From assembly GCF_009724245.1 (NCBI RefSeq), contig NZ_WNNK01000021.1, forward strand, positions 1-64,000: a stretch of DNA of 64,000 nt, written 5' to 3'. Within the stretch, counting starts at the first letter, position 1, and each line of letters begins with the position of its first letter. Shown here piece after piece: positions 9,052 through 16,926 of the stretch. The notes beneath the pieces were generated by a model. The model ran no database searches. It saw nothing but the letters and a program-made list of their open reading frames with translations, and was not told where the DNA came from. The translations under genes and the position numbers were made by a program. Origin of the DNA: Pseudomonas spelaei. Lineage in GTDB: Bacteria; Pseudomonadota; Gammaproteobacteria; Pseudomonadales; Pseudomonadaceae.

Positions 9052-9606
9052 ATGCTCAACCAACCCCTGGCGCCCGCCGATTTCGAGTTCATCGAAGAAA
9101 CCCTGTTGAAGTACGGCGATGACCATTCAGTGCTGAACCTGGCTGAACTGGATGGCTACTTCACCGCCCTGGTCTCCAGCCCGGCGCAAGTAGACGTCGC
9201 CGAATGGTTCCCGGCCATCTGGGGTGGGCAGAATCCGACCTGGGAAAGCCCTGAGGAAGCCAAACGTTTCCTCGACCTGAGCGTGCGCCATATGAACGCC
9301 ATCGCCACCCAACTGGCGACCAACGCCCAAGGCTTCAAGGCCCGCTTTGAAGAGACTGAACACCAGGACCTGCCGCTGACCCTCGCGGAAGAATGGTGCT
9401 TTGGTTATATCCGTGGGGTTGCCGTAGGCAACTGGCCAGAACTGCCAGCCGAACAGGCCGGGCAACTGGAAAAGATTTCCTGGTGTGCCGAGCAGGATAA
9501 TTTCGAACTGCCGGCGGACCTGGATGTAGCTTTGCATCAGCAACGGGTCAGCGCTATCGAACCCGCTGCGCGAGCGTTGCATTATTATTGGCTGGCCAAA
9601 CGCTAA
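9052..9606 (+). CDS. UPF0149 (YgfB/YecA-like) family protein
   Basis: A 184-residue soluble protein. It shows the UPF0149 pattern: the LNLAELDGYFTALVSSP segment near the N-terminus, WGGQNPTWES, and the EEWCFGYIRGVAVGNW segment in the C-terminal half. There is no C-terminal SEC-C zinc motif, unlike YecA. AAAGGACAATTCC precedes the ATG at a good distance. The function of the family is poorly defined; YgfB has been tied to transcriptional control in P. aeruginosa, but this copy is a divergent paralogue. A hairpin lies immediately downstream. Confidence 0.82.
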   Translation: MLNQPLAPADFEFIEETLLKYGDDHSVLNLAELDGYFTALVSSPAQVDVAEWFPAIWGGQNPTWESPEEAKRFLDLSVRHMNAIATQLATNAQGFKARFEETEHQDLPLTLAEEWCFGYIRGVAVGNWPELPAEQAGQLEKISWCAEQDNFELPADLDVALHQQRVSAIEPAARALHYYWLAKR

Positions 9607-9612
9607 GCAAAA

Positions 9613-9638
9613 AAATGTGGGAGCGTGCTCCCACATTT
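9613..9638. terminator. Perfect palindrome, probable bidirectional terminator or lone REP
   Basis: AAATGTGGGAGC-GT-GCTCCCACATTT is a perfect 12-bp stem, with A-run on one side and T-rich sequence on the other. It lies between the convergent UPF0149 and LPMO genes, so it can stop both transcripts. The GTGGGAGC core also matches the outer ends of family-B REPINs in this window. Confidence 0.7.
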
Positions 9639-9666
9639 CTCATGTGCAGTAACCCGTACTCAGCGG

Positions 9667-10296
9667 TTACTTGAAGTCCACATCAAACGCTTGATAGAAC
9701 GCGTTGCCGGTGTTGGCCACGATCCACATCAGCACCAACACATGACGCCCCTTCTTGCCCTTTGGCAACGTCACCTCGTGTTCGACCTTGGCCTTCAGTT
9801 CGGCCGCATGCTGGTAGTACGGCACCTGGGTGTAAAAGTCCTCGAAGAACGGCTTGGCTTCCAGTTGCGCGCGGCTGATGCGTTGCTTGGGATCCCAGCC
9901 ATCCTTGGTGATCAACCAGCGATAACCACGGGTTGTATGCGCTGCGGTGTACGCCCACTGCACCTTGAATACCTGGCCAGCATCGACATTCAACAGCGGC
10001 CAGCTAAAGGGAGTGTTGAGCTTCTTGCTCATTTCCTCGTCGGTAAAGTTGATGCAGTCACGGGCATCGGTCTTGCCACCGCTGAGGATATGGCCGTCGG
10101 CTGGCGGTGTGACACTTTGATCGTCGGTGTCATAGGGCGCAGGAAACGGCCCGGCGGTGAGGGACGGAAAGTTCTTGCCACCTTCCATCTCATTGACTTG
10201 CCAGTTCTCCAGCAGGCCACGTTCGACAGCCACCGAACCACGGCTGGCAGGGGTTACGACACGACCGTGTCGGAGTTCAGTTTGAGGTTTGTTCAT
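9667..10296 (-). CDS. AA10 lytic polysaccharide monooxygenase without signal peptide
   Basis: A 209-residue protein of the AA10 (CBP21-like) family of copper enzymes, which oxidatively cleave chitin or cellulose. The family start 'HGxVxxPxSR' appears as HGRVVTPASRG, beginning at His10. The second brace histidine is His120 in AYTAAHTTRGYRWLITKDGWD, and the axial-Phe region is NAFYQAFDVDF. In normal AA10 proteins the first His becomes the mature N-terminus after signal cleavage. Here it is preceded only by MNKPQTELR, with no hydrophobic leader. The start is firm, because AAGGAG sits eight bases before this ATG. The CBP21 cysteines are mostly missing. Either it is trimmed and exported by another route or it acts differently. 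Confidence 0.85.
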   Translation of the reverse strand: MNKPQTELRHGRVVTPASRGSVAVERGLLENWQVNEMEGGKNFPSLTAGPFPAPYDTDDQSVTPPADGHILSGGKTDARDCINFTDEEMSKKLNTPFSWPLLNVDAGQVFKVQWAYTAAHTTRGYRWLITKDGWDPKQRISRAQLEAKPFFEDFYTQVPYYQHAAELKAKVEHEVTLPKGKKGRHVLVLMWIVANTGNAFYQAFDVDFK

Positions 10297-10521
10297 TGCA
10301 TTCACTCCTTGAGATTTGAGAACTCCCCGTCTTGGGAAGTGGCTCGAACTTACCCCACAAAATACTGGACATCCAGCCAGTATTTTTTGCCTCCACAATT
10401 CTTTTCCCTCGACTTTGCTGGCTACCAGCTATTTTCCTACAGCATTCCAGCCTCCCGTCCTACCAGCCCATGTGCTATAGGGCTACGTGTACCGAAGACA
10501 ACCGCTTATCTACCGGCGCCT

Positions 10522-10875
10522 TCAGCTCTCAAGGATCATCTCGAAGCCGCCATAAATCATGCGCTGCCCATCAAACGGCATCGGATTGACCTCGGGTTTC
10601 ATCCGCGGATCCTCCATCACCTTGCGCATTCCGGCGTCGCGCACTTGCCGGGACGGCCACAGGATCCAGGAAAACACTACGGTTTCATCGTCCTTGAGCT
10701 TGACCGCCATGGGCAGCGAAGTGACCTGGCCCTGGGGCACATCATCCCCCCAGCACTCGACGATCTTCAGGGCACCGTGCTCCTTGAACACCACGGCGGC
10801 GGCCTTGGCGTGCTGGATGAACTGTTCGCGCTTGGCGGTGGGTACTGCGATGACACAACCGTCGACGTAAGACAT
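10522..10875 (-). CDS. DUF1428 family protein
   Basis: A 117-residue soluble protein with the full DUF1428 pattern: MSYVDGCVIAVPTAKREQF at the start, ALKIVECWGDDVP in the middle, and VNPMPFDGQRMIYGGFE near the end. The fold is a ferredoxin-like alpha/beta barrel dimer; no enzymatic function is established. The start at 10875 has AGGAG nearby and matches the family N-terminus. It faces away from aroA, with about 210 bases between them. Confidence 0.85.
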   Translation of the reverse strand: MSYVDGCVIAVPTAKREQFIQHAKAAAVVFKEHGALKIVECWGDDVPQGQVTSLPMAVKLKDDETVVFSWILWPSRQVRDAGMRKVMEDPRMKPEVNPMPFDGQRMIYGGFEMILES

Positions 10876-11087
10876 GGTCACTCTCCTGATTGGAAGGGAT
10901 AAACAGCCAAGGGTGAAACAGGCCGTTCTGTGTGTAGTCGTTTCATGGGCCAACGAATCGACAGCCCTGCGGAAAACACCGACCAGTGGTGATCCCCGCT
11001 CGACAAGCACATCGTCTTTGGCCGATTATTCGTGTCCGCCAGCCGGCCACTCCCCGCCACCATGCCTTGAATCAGGAGCCTTGTACC

Positions 11088-12344
11088 TTGAGTTCGCAGA
11101 AAACCGTGACCGTTACACCGCCCAACTTCCCATTGAACGGCAAGGTAGCGCCCCCCGGCTCCAAATCCATTACCAACCGCGCCCTGCTGCTGGCCGCCCT
11201 GGCCAAGGGCACCAGCCGCCTGAGCGGTGCGCTGAAAAGCGATGACACCCGACACATGTCGGTGGCCTTGCGGCAGATGGGTGTGACCATTGATGAGCCG
11301 GACGACGTGACCTTCGTCGTCACGGGCCAGGGCAAATTGCAGTTGCCGCCGCAGCCGCTGTTCCTCGGCAATGCCGGGACGGCGATGCGCTTCCTGACCG
11401 CCGCAGTGGCCACGGTGCAAGGCACGGTGGTCCTCGATGGCGACGACTACATGCAAAAGCGCCCCATCGGCCCGCTGCTCGCGACCTTGAATCAGAACGG
11501 CATCCAGGTTGAAAGCCCAACCGGCTGCCCGCCCGTGACCGTGCATGGCGTCGGCCGGGTCCAGGCCAAGCGCTTCGAGATCGACGGTGGCCTGTCGAGC
11601 CAGTACGTCTCGGCGCTGCTGATGCTGGCGGCCTGTGGTGAGGCGCCTATCGAAGTGGCGCTGACCGGCAAGGACATTGGTGCCCGCGGTTATGTCGACC
11701 TGACCCTGGACTGCATGCGTGCCTTCGGGGCGCAGATCGAAGTGGTCGACGACAGCACCTGGCGCGTGGCCCCAACCGGCTACACCGCCAATGACTACCT
11801 GATCGAACCGGATGCTTCCGCCGCCACTTACCTGTGGGCTGCCGAAGTACTGACTGGCGGCAGTATCGACCTGGGCGTCGCGCCGCAGGACTTCACCCAG
11901 CCGGATGCCAAGGCCCAGGCGGTGATTGCCGAGTTCCCGCACATGCCGGCCACGGTAGTCGGTTCGCAGATGCAGGACGCCATCCCTACCCTCGCCGTGC
12001 TGGCGGCCTTCAACAACACGCCGGTGCGCTTCACCGAGCTGGCTAACCTGCGGGTCAAGGAGTGTGATCGGGTCCAGGCGCTGCATGACGGCCTGAACGA
12101 AATCCGTCCGGGCCTGGCGACCATTGAAGGCGATGACCTGCTGGTGGCCAGCGATCCGGCCCTGGCAGGCACGTCGTGCAACGCACTGATCGACACCCAC
12201 GCCGACCACCGTATCGCCATGTGCTTTGCACTGGCAGGGCTGAAAGTGTCGGGGATCAAGATTCAGGATCCGGACTGCGTCGGCAAGACCTATCCTGAGT
12301 ACTGGAAGATGCTGGGTAGCCTGGGCGTCAAGCTGAGCTACTGA
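11088..12344 (+). CDS. aroA: 3-phosphoshikimate 1-carboxyvinyltransferase (EPSP synthase), stand-alone
   Basis: A 418-residue enzyme of the shikimate pathway that joins PEP to shikimate-3-phosphate. Diagnostic motifs are PPGSKSITNRALLLAALAKG near the N-terminus (substrate-binding Lys and Ser), LFLGNAGTAMRFLTAA, LRVKECDRVQAL and DTHADHRIAMCFAL. The start is taken as TTG at 11088, with AGGAG nine bases upstream; an ATG at 10986 would add 34 residues without homology. In the GNAGTAMRx motif the residue that is Pro101 in E. coli AroA is Phe102 here; changes at that proline are known to lower glyphosate sensitivity. Pseudomonads usually also carry an AroA domain fused to TyrA, so this may be a second EPSP synthase. 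Confidence 0.92.
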   Translation: MSSQKTVTVTPPNFPLNGKVAPPGSKSITNRALLLAALAKGTSRLSGALKSDDTRHMSVALRQMGVTIDEPDDVTFVVTGQGKLQLPPQPLFLGNAGTAMRFLTAAVATVQGTVVLDGDDYMQKRPIGPLLATLNQNGIQVESPTGCPPVTVHGVGRVQAKRFEIDGGLSSQYVSALLMLAACGEAPIEVALTGKDIGARGYVDLTLDCMRAFGAQIEVVDDSTWRVAPTGYTANDYLIEPDASAATYLWAAEVLTGGSIDLGVAPQDFTQPDAKAQAVIAEFPHMPATVVGSQMQDAIPTLAVLAAFNNTPVRFTELANLRVKECDRVQALHDGLNEIRPGLATIEGDDLLVASDPALAGTSCNALIDTHADHRIAMCFALAGLKVSGIKIQDPDCVGKTYPEYWKMLGSLGVKLSY

Positions 12345-12376
12345 GCCATCAGCGTCGGTATGGGGAGGGAGTGTTC

Positions 12377-12766
12377 ATGACGATTCGCCAACCCTGCCCA
12401 CCCGGCGCCTGCGTGTGCGAGCGCGAACAACTGCTGGACGCCCCGGGCGCAGACTTGCGCATCCTGCACCTGACCCGCCAGGAAGAAAAACGCCTGCTGG
12501 ATCGTCTGGAAGACCTGAAGAGCCTGCCGGACCTGGAGCATATGCAGCACCTGATGTACCAGCAATTGGGCATCCGTGTGCACATTGCCCCCGGTCATAC
12601 CGAAGTCAAAAGCATGCGCGGCATTCAGATTGTCATCGACGAACTGCCCGGGCTGTGTCGCAAGACCCGGCAGGCGATTCCGACGGCGATTCGCCGGGGG
12701 TTGGAGAAGCGGCCGGAGATTGCTTATCGGTTGCTGGATGCCCATGATTTGTTTCGGGACGGTTGA
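12377..12766 (+). CDS. Conserved hypothetical protein, follows aroA
   Basis: A 129-residue soluble protein that I do not recognise by name. The N-terminus has a cysteine cluster, CPPGACVCEREQLL, then a helical charged region (LTRQEEKRLLDRLEDLKSLPDLEHMQ). A basic helical C-terminal half follows, with PGLCRKTRQAIPTAIRRGLEKRP. The cysteine set CxxxxCxC could bind a metal, but this is only suggested. GGGAGGG is placed well before the ATG at 12377. It starts 32 bases after aroA, so the two are probably one transcript. Confidence 0.7.
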   Translation: MTIRQPCPPGACVCEREQLLDAPGADLRILHLTRQEEKRLLDRLEDLKSLPDLEHMQHLMYQQLGIRVHIAPGHTEVKSMRGIQIVIDELPGLCRKTRQAIPTAIRRGLEKRPEIAYRLLDAHDLFRDG

Positions 12767-12773
12767 ACCGCGA

Positions 12774-13388
12774 CTAGCTCGACAACGCAACCCGGTGGCT
12801 CTGCGCCGCAAACAGCTCCTGCCCCGTACGCCACGCCGCTTCCAGATGCCCCTTCGGCTCGCGGACTTCCGACGCCAACAACAGCTGCGAACTCACCACC
12901 TGCGCCCCACAGTAACCAAAGATCCCGTGGTCAATCTGCGTGTTCATGGCCTTGGCATAACCATGACGCTCAAAGGTGCCTTCATCCGCCCCGCCCACGC
13001 CCAGTAGATGCACCTGCAGGTGGCCGAGCTTTTTTATCAGTTTTGTGGTCTGCATGTCGTACTCCATCGCCCAGCCATTGGTGAATACCCGGTCGACCCA
13101 GCCCTTGAGCAGGGCCGGCATCGACCACCAGTAAACCGGATACACCAACACCAGCGCATCGGCGCGGTCGATACGGGCCTGCTCGACCCGCACATCGGCG
13201 GGTGGTGTGGCCAGAGTACGGTGCACGGCGTGATCGGCGGCGGTGTAACGTGGATCAAAGCCTTCGGCGGCCAGGTCGGCGATCTCAAAGGTATGGCCCT
13301 GGGTGACAAGACCTGACGCGACTTGCGCGGCCAGGCTGTGGGTCAATGAACGTGGATCGTGATGGGCAACAACGATAAGTGCATGCAT
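12774..13388 (-). CDS. NAD(P)H-dependent quinone reductase/flavodoxin-like fold oxidoreductase
   Basis: A 204-residue cytosolic FMN enzyme of the Flavodoxin_2 family (KefF/MdaB/NQO1 type). The first strand MHALIVVAHHDPRSLTHSLA binds the FMN phosphate, and the flavin-side motif LVLVYPVYWWSMPALLKGWVDRVF is highly typical. GVGGADEGTFERHGY lies in the third flavin loop. Such enzymes make two-electron reductions of quinones or electrophiles. It is divergent from a TetR gene; a shared region with repeated TAAGTTAC lies between the two starts, suggesting that TetR represses it in response to a reactive compound. Confidence 0.88.
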   Translation of the reverse strand: MHALIVVAHHDPRSLTHSLAAQVASGLVTQGHTFEIADLAAEGFDPRYTAADHAVHRTLATPPADVRVEQARIDRADALVLVYPVYWWSMPALLKGWVDRVFTNGWAMEYDMQTTKLIKKLGHLQVHLLGVGGADEGTFERHGYAKAMNTQIDHGIFGYCGAQVVSSQLLLASEVREPKGHLEAAWRTGQELFAAQSHRVALSS

Positions 13389-13416
13389 GGCGAATGCTCC
13401 GGTGCTAAGCTGAAGT

Positions 13417-13438
13417 TAAGTTACGATTAGTAAGTTAC
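13417..13438. promoter_or_regulatory. Candidate TetR operator in divergent promoter region
   Basis: Two copies of TAAGTTAC (13417-13424 and 13431-13438) lie 14 bases apart in the 65-bp gap between the reductase and TetR genes. The gap is AT-rich and contains TATATAAG just before the TetR start. A site here could control both genes. Direct repetition rather than a clean palindrome makes this uncertain. Confidence 0.4.
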
Positions 13439-13453
13439 TTTTGGTATATAAGC

Positions 13454-14065
13454 ATGTCAAGCACCGACACACACACGCCTCGCCGTCGCCTGTCCCGGGA
13501 GGATCGCCTGCGCCAGTTGCTGGACGTGGCCTGGCAACTGGTTCGTGAAGAAGGCACTGAAGCGCTGACCCTGGGCCGATTAGCCGAAATGGCGGGTGTC
13601 ACCAAACCGGTGGTGTACGACCACTTCGTCACCCGGGCCGGTTTGCTGGCGGCGTTATACAAGGATTTTGACGAACGCCAGAACGCGTTGATGGATGCCG
13701 CACTGGAGGCCAGCGAACCGAGCCTTGAAGGCCGGGCGCGGGTGATTGCCTCGTCCTATGTCGACTGCGTGCTGCTTCAGGGCCGCGAGATACCGGGGGT
13801 GATTGCCGCGCTGACGGGCGCGCCGGAACTGGAAATCCTCAAGCGCGAATACGAGATGATTTTCCTGGTCAAGTGCCGTGATGTTCTAGCGCCGTTCGCG
13901 CCCTCAGGCAACATCACGCTGGCGAGTCTGCGGGCCATGCTGGGGGCGGCCGAGGCGCTGTCTCATGCGGCGGCCAGCGGTGAAATCAGCCCTTGGGAAG
14001 CTCAGGAAGAACTGTTCGAGACCATCAAGGCAATGGTCAACCGAGGAGCAGGCTTGAAGCACTGA
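13454..14065 (+). CDS. TetR/AcrR family transcriptional regulator
   Basis: A 203-residue regulator. Residues about 18-65 form the TetR helix-turn-helix: LLDVAWQLVREEGTEALTL, GRLAEMAGVTKPVVYDHF and the following helix TRAGLLAALYKDF. The remainder is an all-helical ligand and dimer domain. A basic N-terminal arm TPRRRLSREDRL precedes the HTH. It is transcribed away from the quinone reductase, the usual arrangement for a repressor controlling its neighbour. No clear ribosome-binding site is seen before the ATG. Confidence 0.88.
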   Translation: MSSTDTHTPRRRLSREDRLRQLLDVAWQLVREEGTEALTLGRLAEMAGVTKPVVYDHFVTRAGLLAALYKDFDERQNALMDAALEASEPSLEGRARVIASSYVDCVLLQGREIPGVIAALTGAPELEILKREYEMIFLVKCRDVLAPFAPSGNITLASLRAMLGAAEALSHAAASGEISPWEAQEELFETIKAMVNRGAGLKH

Positions 14066-14268
14066 ACGTTCGGAGAACGTAAAGCAGACGGGCAAGTAAA
14101 CCGATAACGTCTGAAATAGTTACTTCCTTCCTGTGACGATCGCACAACCTTGTGATTACAAGAAACTTTGCGCCCGTCACACTTCCATCTCCCCTACACT
14201 TGCGGCAGCTTACTCCGATTGCCCAAACACAAAAAACCACAACGTAATATTCTGCTTCTTTTTCAAGC

Positions 14269-14296
14269 GGAACGTTCACCTGCCTCATCCCACTAA
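14269..14296 (+). promoter_or_regulatory. Candidate hrp box (HrpL-dependent promoter)
   Basis: GGAACG, a 15-base spacer, then CCACTAA. The HrpL consensus is GGAACC-N15/16-CCACNNA, so only the last base of the first block differs. It lies 72 bases upstream of the AT-rich gene at 14369 in the same orientation, within a 303-bp stretch (14066-14368) that holds no other gene. A single match can occur by chance, but position and downstream gene make it credible. Confidence 0.5.
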
Positions 14297-14368
14297 GATC
14301 CTGCAACTAACAAACAACGTTGCGCAATTCAAAACGACGATCACCCCAACCAATTAGTGGAGTTATGA

Positions 14369-14962
14369 ATGAACTATAATTTCTCAACAGCAAGAAGCCT
14401 CAGCCCAAGTTTTTATGAGCACCATCAAAATACCTCATGCGAGAATTGCAACTCAAATCAGCCGGCGTCATTAAACAATAAGCCAGATTCTTTTAATCCA
14501 CCGGCCGGGACATCCAAACGTTCGACTCACCCAGACGCCATGCAGATTCCGCTCTCGGATTTGGGGCTTGCGCCACACACGCCCCCCCTCCAAAAGAAAC
14601 GCACCTCGCTGGACAACACCCAAAGCTCTGCGCTGAAAAACCTCGACAGTATTACACCACGGGATCTGCAGCTGTATAACAAGCTCGATGGAAAACCACC
14701 GATTACGGCAGAAGAAAAGCTCGCCCACACAAAGTTTGAAAATATTGAAAATGAAATTAAAAAATTGCTGACCGCTGAAGACAGCCAAGAAAACACCCAA
14801 CTCAACAGCCACACAAAAGACCTACTGAAAATCCTGGCAAACAAGGGTGACCTCACCCAGAAAGAACTGGACGTCATGAACAAGATGTACGAAGCCGCAC
14901 CTGAAAACTTTACATTGGAGGAGCGCATTATCAGTATAAAGCTTAATCTCATGGGTGTTTAA
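14369..14962 (+). CDS. Hypothetical protein, candidate type III secreted effector
   Basis: A 197-residue protein with no family I recognise. Its base composition is clearly more AT-rich than its neighbours, which suggests transfer. The first 50 residues contain nine serines and no acidic residue before position 17, and are rich in Asn and Pro, which fits Pseudomonas type III secretion signals. The C-terminal half is helical and charged, with SITPRDLQLYNKLDGKPPITAEEKL and a similar second unit LTQKELDVMNKMYEAAPENFTLEERI, hinting at an internal duplication. The ATG at 14369 has GTGGAG six bases upstream; a five-residue-scale mini-ORF begins at 14365. A hrp-box-like sequence precedes it. No secretion apparatus lies in the window. 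Confidence 0.6.
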   Translation: MNYNFSTARSLSPSFYEHHQNTSCENCNSNQPASLNNKPDSFNPPAGTSKRSTHPDAMQIPLSDLGLAPHTPPLQKKRTSLDNTQSSALKNLDSITPRDLQLYNKLDGKPPITAEEKLAHTKFENIENEIKKLLTAEDSQENTQLNSHTKDLLKILANKGDLTQKELDVMNKMYEAAPENFTLEERIISIKLNLMGV

Positions 14963-15053
14963 ATCGAGATAAATAAACCCCTAAAAATGGCAACTAAAAA
15001 ATCACTAAAATCTATATAAAACGACAATCCGAGTCGAGTTCGATTAAGCAAAT

Positions 15054-15093
15054 GCTCTGACAGCCTTTCCAAGTAAACCCTGGCCGTCAGAGC
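15054..15093. terminator. Hairpin between convergent genes
   Basis: GCTCTGACAGCC is complementary to GGCCGTCAGAGC across a 16-base loop. It lies between the orphan AT-rich gene and the convergent acetyltransferase. There is no strong T-run, so termination is likely but not certain. Confidence 0.5.
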
Positions 15094-15127
15094 ACCTCAA
15101 CAGTGCCCTTGTCCAGCGATGCCCGGG

Positions 15128-15808
15128 TTAGCCCTGGCGTTCACGCACAAACGCCTGGGCCTTGCGGGTCATCTGATCAAAGTGGCGGTCACGCTGCTTC
15201 TCCGCATCAATCATTGCCCGCTTGCCATGTTTTTGCAGCAGGTAGGTGTGAATCTGCCGCACTTCCAGGGAGCTGTAGATCGCCGCAACATCGAGCAACC
15301 CCATCAAGCCATCGGTGCTGTAGTCGCGCGTGTTCATCAGCACCTGAGTGCCACGCACGCCGCGAACCTGAAAGCCCAGGGACTCGAACGCCGGCACTTT
15401 CTCCACCGCACACGTCAGCTCGGCATGGGGATAGCGAGCGAGCATGTCCTGCATCATCGCCCGCGCTACACCCCGGCGCCGGTGACTGGCCCGCACCGCC
15501 ATATACGCCACGCCACACGCCTCTGGATCGTCCTTGACCGGCAAGTACAACAAAAAGCCCAAGACCTTGCCCGGATCCTGCTCATCCATCGCAACGATCA
15601 ACTCGACGGCAATCCCTTTCGACCCGCCGACTGCTTCCAGATACAGGTGCACCTCATAGCCGATCGCGTATTGATAGACGTTGTACAACAGATTGCTCGG
15701 CGGGATCGCGACCATGCTGATGTCGGTCAGGTAGTCGACCACCATCTGCAAGATCTGGCTGTTGATCGGCTCGGGGCATGGGGTTTCGTAGTGGGTAAGG
15801 CTGAACAT
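15128..15808 (-). CDS. GNAT family N-acetyltransferase
   Basis: A 226-residue protein. The acetyl-CoA binding segment is GVAYMAVRASHRRRGVARAMMQDMLARYP (motif A, with RRRGVA), followed by the beta-strand ELTCAVEKVPAFESLGFQVRG, a normal GNAT ending. An N-terminal part of about 85 residues and a helical tail of about 60 residues (rich in Lys, Arg and His) extend beyond the core. The acceptor substrate is unknown. It is monocistronic and faces the AT-rich orphan gene. Confidence 0.82.
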   Translation of the reverse strand: MFSLTHYETPCPEPINSQILQMVVDYLTDISMVAIPPSNLLYNVYQYAIGYEVHLYLEAVGGSKGIAVELIVAMDEQDPGKVLGFLLYLPVKDDPEACGVAYMAVRASHRRRGVARAMMQDMLARYPHAELTCAVEKVPAFESLGFQVRGVRGTQVLMNTRDYSTDGLMGLLDVAAIYSSLEVRQIHTYLLQKHGKRAMIDAEKQRDRHFDQMTRKAQAFVRERQG

Positions 15809-15859
15809 TCAAATTCCTGGTATTTCGCGTCAAGGCTGGGCGGATTGTACCGTGTGAGC

Positions 15860-16786
15860 TTAAGACCGTCGCACATCAGCGCTCATATTGCCTACGCCAT
15901 CAGCGCACACCTCGCGCAAACACCCCCGCAACCAGCGATGGCCCAGATCCGCGTCCAACCGCGGATGCCAGAGCATCGAAATGGTGAATTCCGGCAGCGC
16001 AAATGGCAGCGCGAAACAGTACAAGTCACTGTGCAGGTTGGCGGTGTGCCGCTGCGGCACGCTGGCGATCAGGTCGGTGTTGCAGGCCAGGGACAGCGCG
16101 GTGGAAAAACCGGCGACGATGGTCACCACTTCACGCGTCAGGTTGAGCGCTGCCAGCGCTTCATGAATCTGCCCTCGGTCATACCCGCGTCGAGACACGT
16201 AGATATGCTTGCCCGCCGCAAAGCGTTGCGGCGTGACCTCGCCCTCACTCAACGGGTGGCCCCGGCGCACCACACCGATAAAGCGGTCGCGGAACAGTGC
16301 CTGGGTCAGCACCTCGGGACTGGCGCTGCTGTCGACGACACCGGTTTCCAGGTCGACACTGCCGTCACGCAACGGCGTACTGAACTTGTCAGGTTTGTGC
16401 ATAAAGCGCAGGCGCACGCCCGGCGCTTGTTCGGCGACCAGGGCGAGCAGCGCCGGGCCGAAGCTTTCGACAAAACCGTCGCTGGTGCGCAAGGTGAAGG
16501 TGCGGACCAACTGCGTCAGATCAAGGGATTGTGCAGGACGTAATACCGCTTCGGCGTCCTGCACCAATTGACTGACCTGATCGCGTAACTCAAGGGCTCG
16601 CGGGGTCGGTACCAGGCCACGGCCGGCGCGTACCAGCAACGGGTCGCCGGTGGTTTCACGCAGCCGCGCCAGGGAACGGCTCATTGCCGACGGGCTCAGG
16701 CGCAAACGCTGGGCCGCACGGGCGACGCTGCCTTCGGCGAGCAATACATCCAGTGTGACCAGCAAGTTGAAGTCGGGTGTCGACAT
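15860..16786 (-). CDS. LysR family transcriptional regulator
   Basis: A 308-residue regulator. The HTH is FNLLVTLDVLLAEGSVARAAQRLRLSPSAMSRSLARLRETTGDPLLVR, with the linker helix after it, and the rest is a periplasmic-binding-like effector domain (NodD/PcpR-like, with VRTFTLRTSDGFVESFGPAL). The start at 16786 (MSTPDFNLL) fits the family better than an upstream in-frame start at 16810. It is divergent from an MFS pump at 17072, which it probably controls, although a MITE has been inserted between them. Confidence 0.88.
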   Translation of the reverse strand: MSTPDFNLLVTLDVLLAEGSVARAAQRLRLSPSAMSRSLARLRETTGDPLLVRAGRGLVPTPRALELRDQVSQLVQDAEAVLRPAQSLDLTQLVRTFTLRTSDGFVESFGPALLALVAEQAPGVRLRFMHKPDKFSTPLRDGSVDLETGVVDSSASPEVLTQALFRDRFIGVVRRGHPLSEGEVTPQRFAAGKHIYVSRRGYDRGQIHEALAALNLTREVVTIVAGFSTALSLACNTDLIASVPQRHTANLHSDLYCFALPFALPEFTISMLWHPRLDADLGHRWLRGCLREVCADGVGNMSADVRRS

Positions 16787-16824
16787 GGCTTTTCCCCCTT
16801 TATGTGGCAACGGGGGACAAGCCC

Positions 16825-16926
16825 TAATGCCGTTCAGTCAAGCGAACGCACTGCTCAAGACTACAAAGATCAACTGTGGGAGTTGCTTCGGTTGCCGGAT
16901 CTCCATTCCTTAACTGAACGGCATTA
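16825..16926. mobile_element. IS4-like MITE (102 bp)
   Basis: The ends are inverted repeats TAATGCCGTTCAGT at both sides, close to the terminal sequence of IS4 (TAATGCCGATCAGTTAAG). It is flanked by GGGACAAGCCC on the left and GGGCAAGCCC on the right, an 11-bp target duplication with one base lost. Its reverse complement aligns with the element at 37844-38030 along both arms (for example GGCAACCGAAGCA against AGCAACCGAAGCA and CTTGAGCA near the other end). No transposase is encoded; it is a non-autonomous relic in the LysR/MFS promoter region. Confidence 0.8.

Noticed and set aside
10878..12209. 443-codon minus-strand open frame over aroA
   Set aside because: Antisense shadow; the plus strand encodes complete EPSP synthase.
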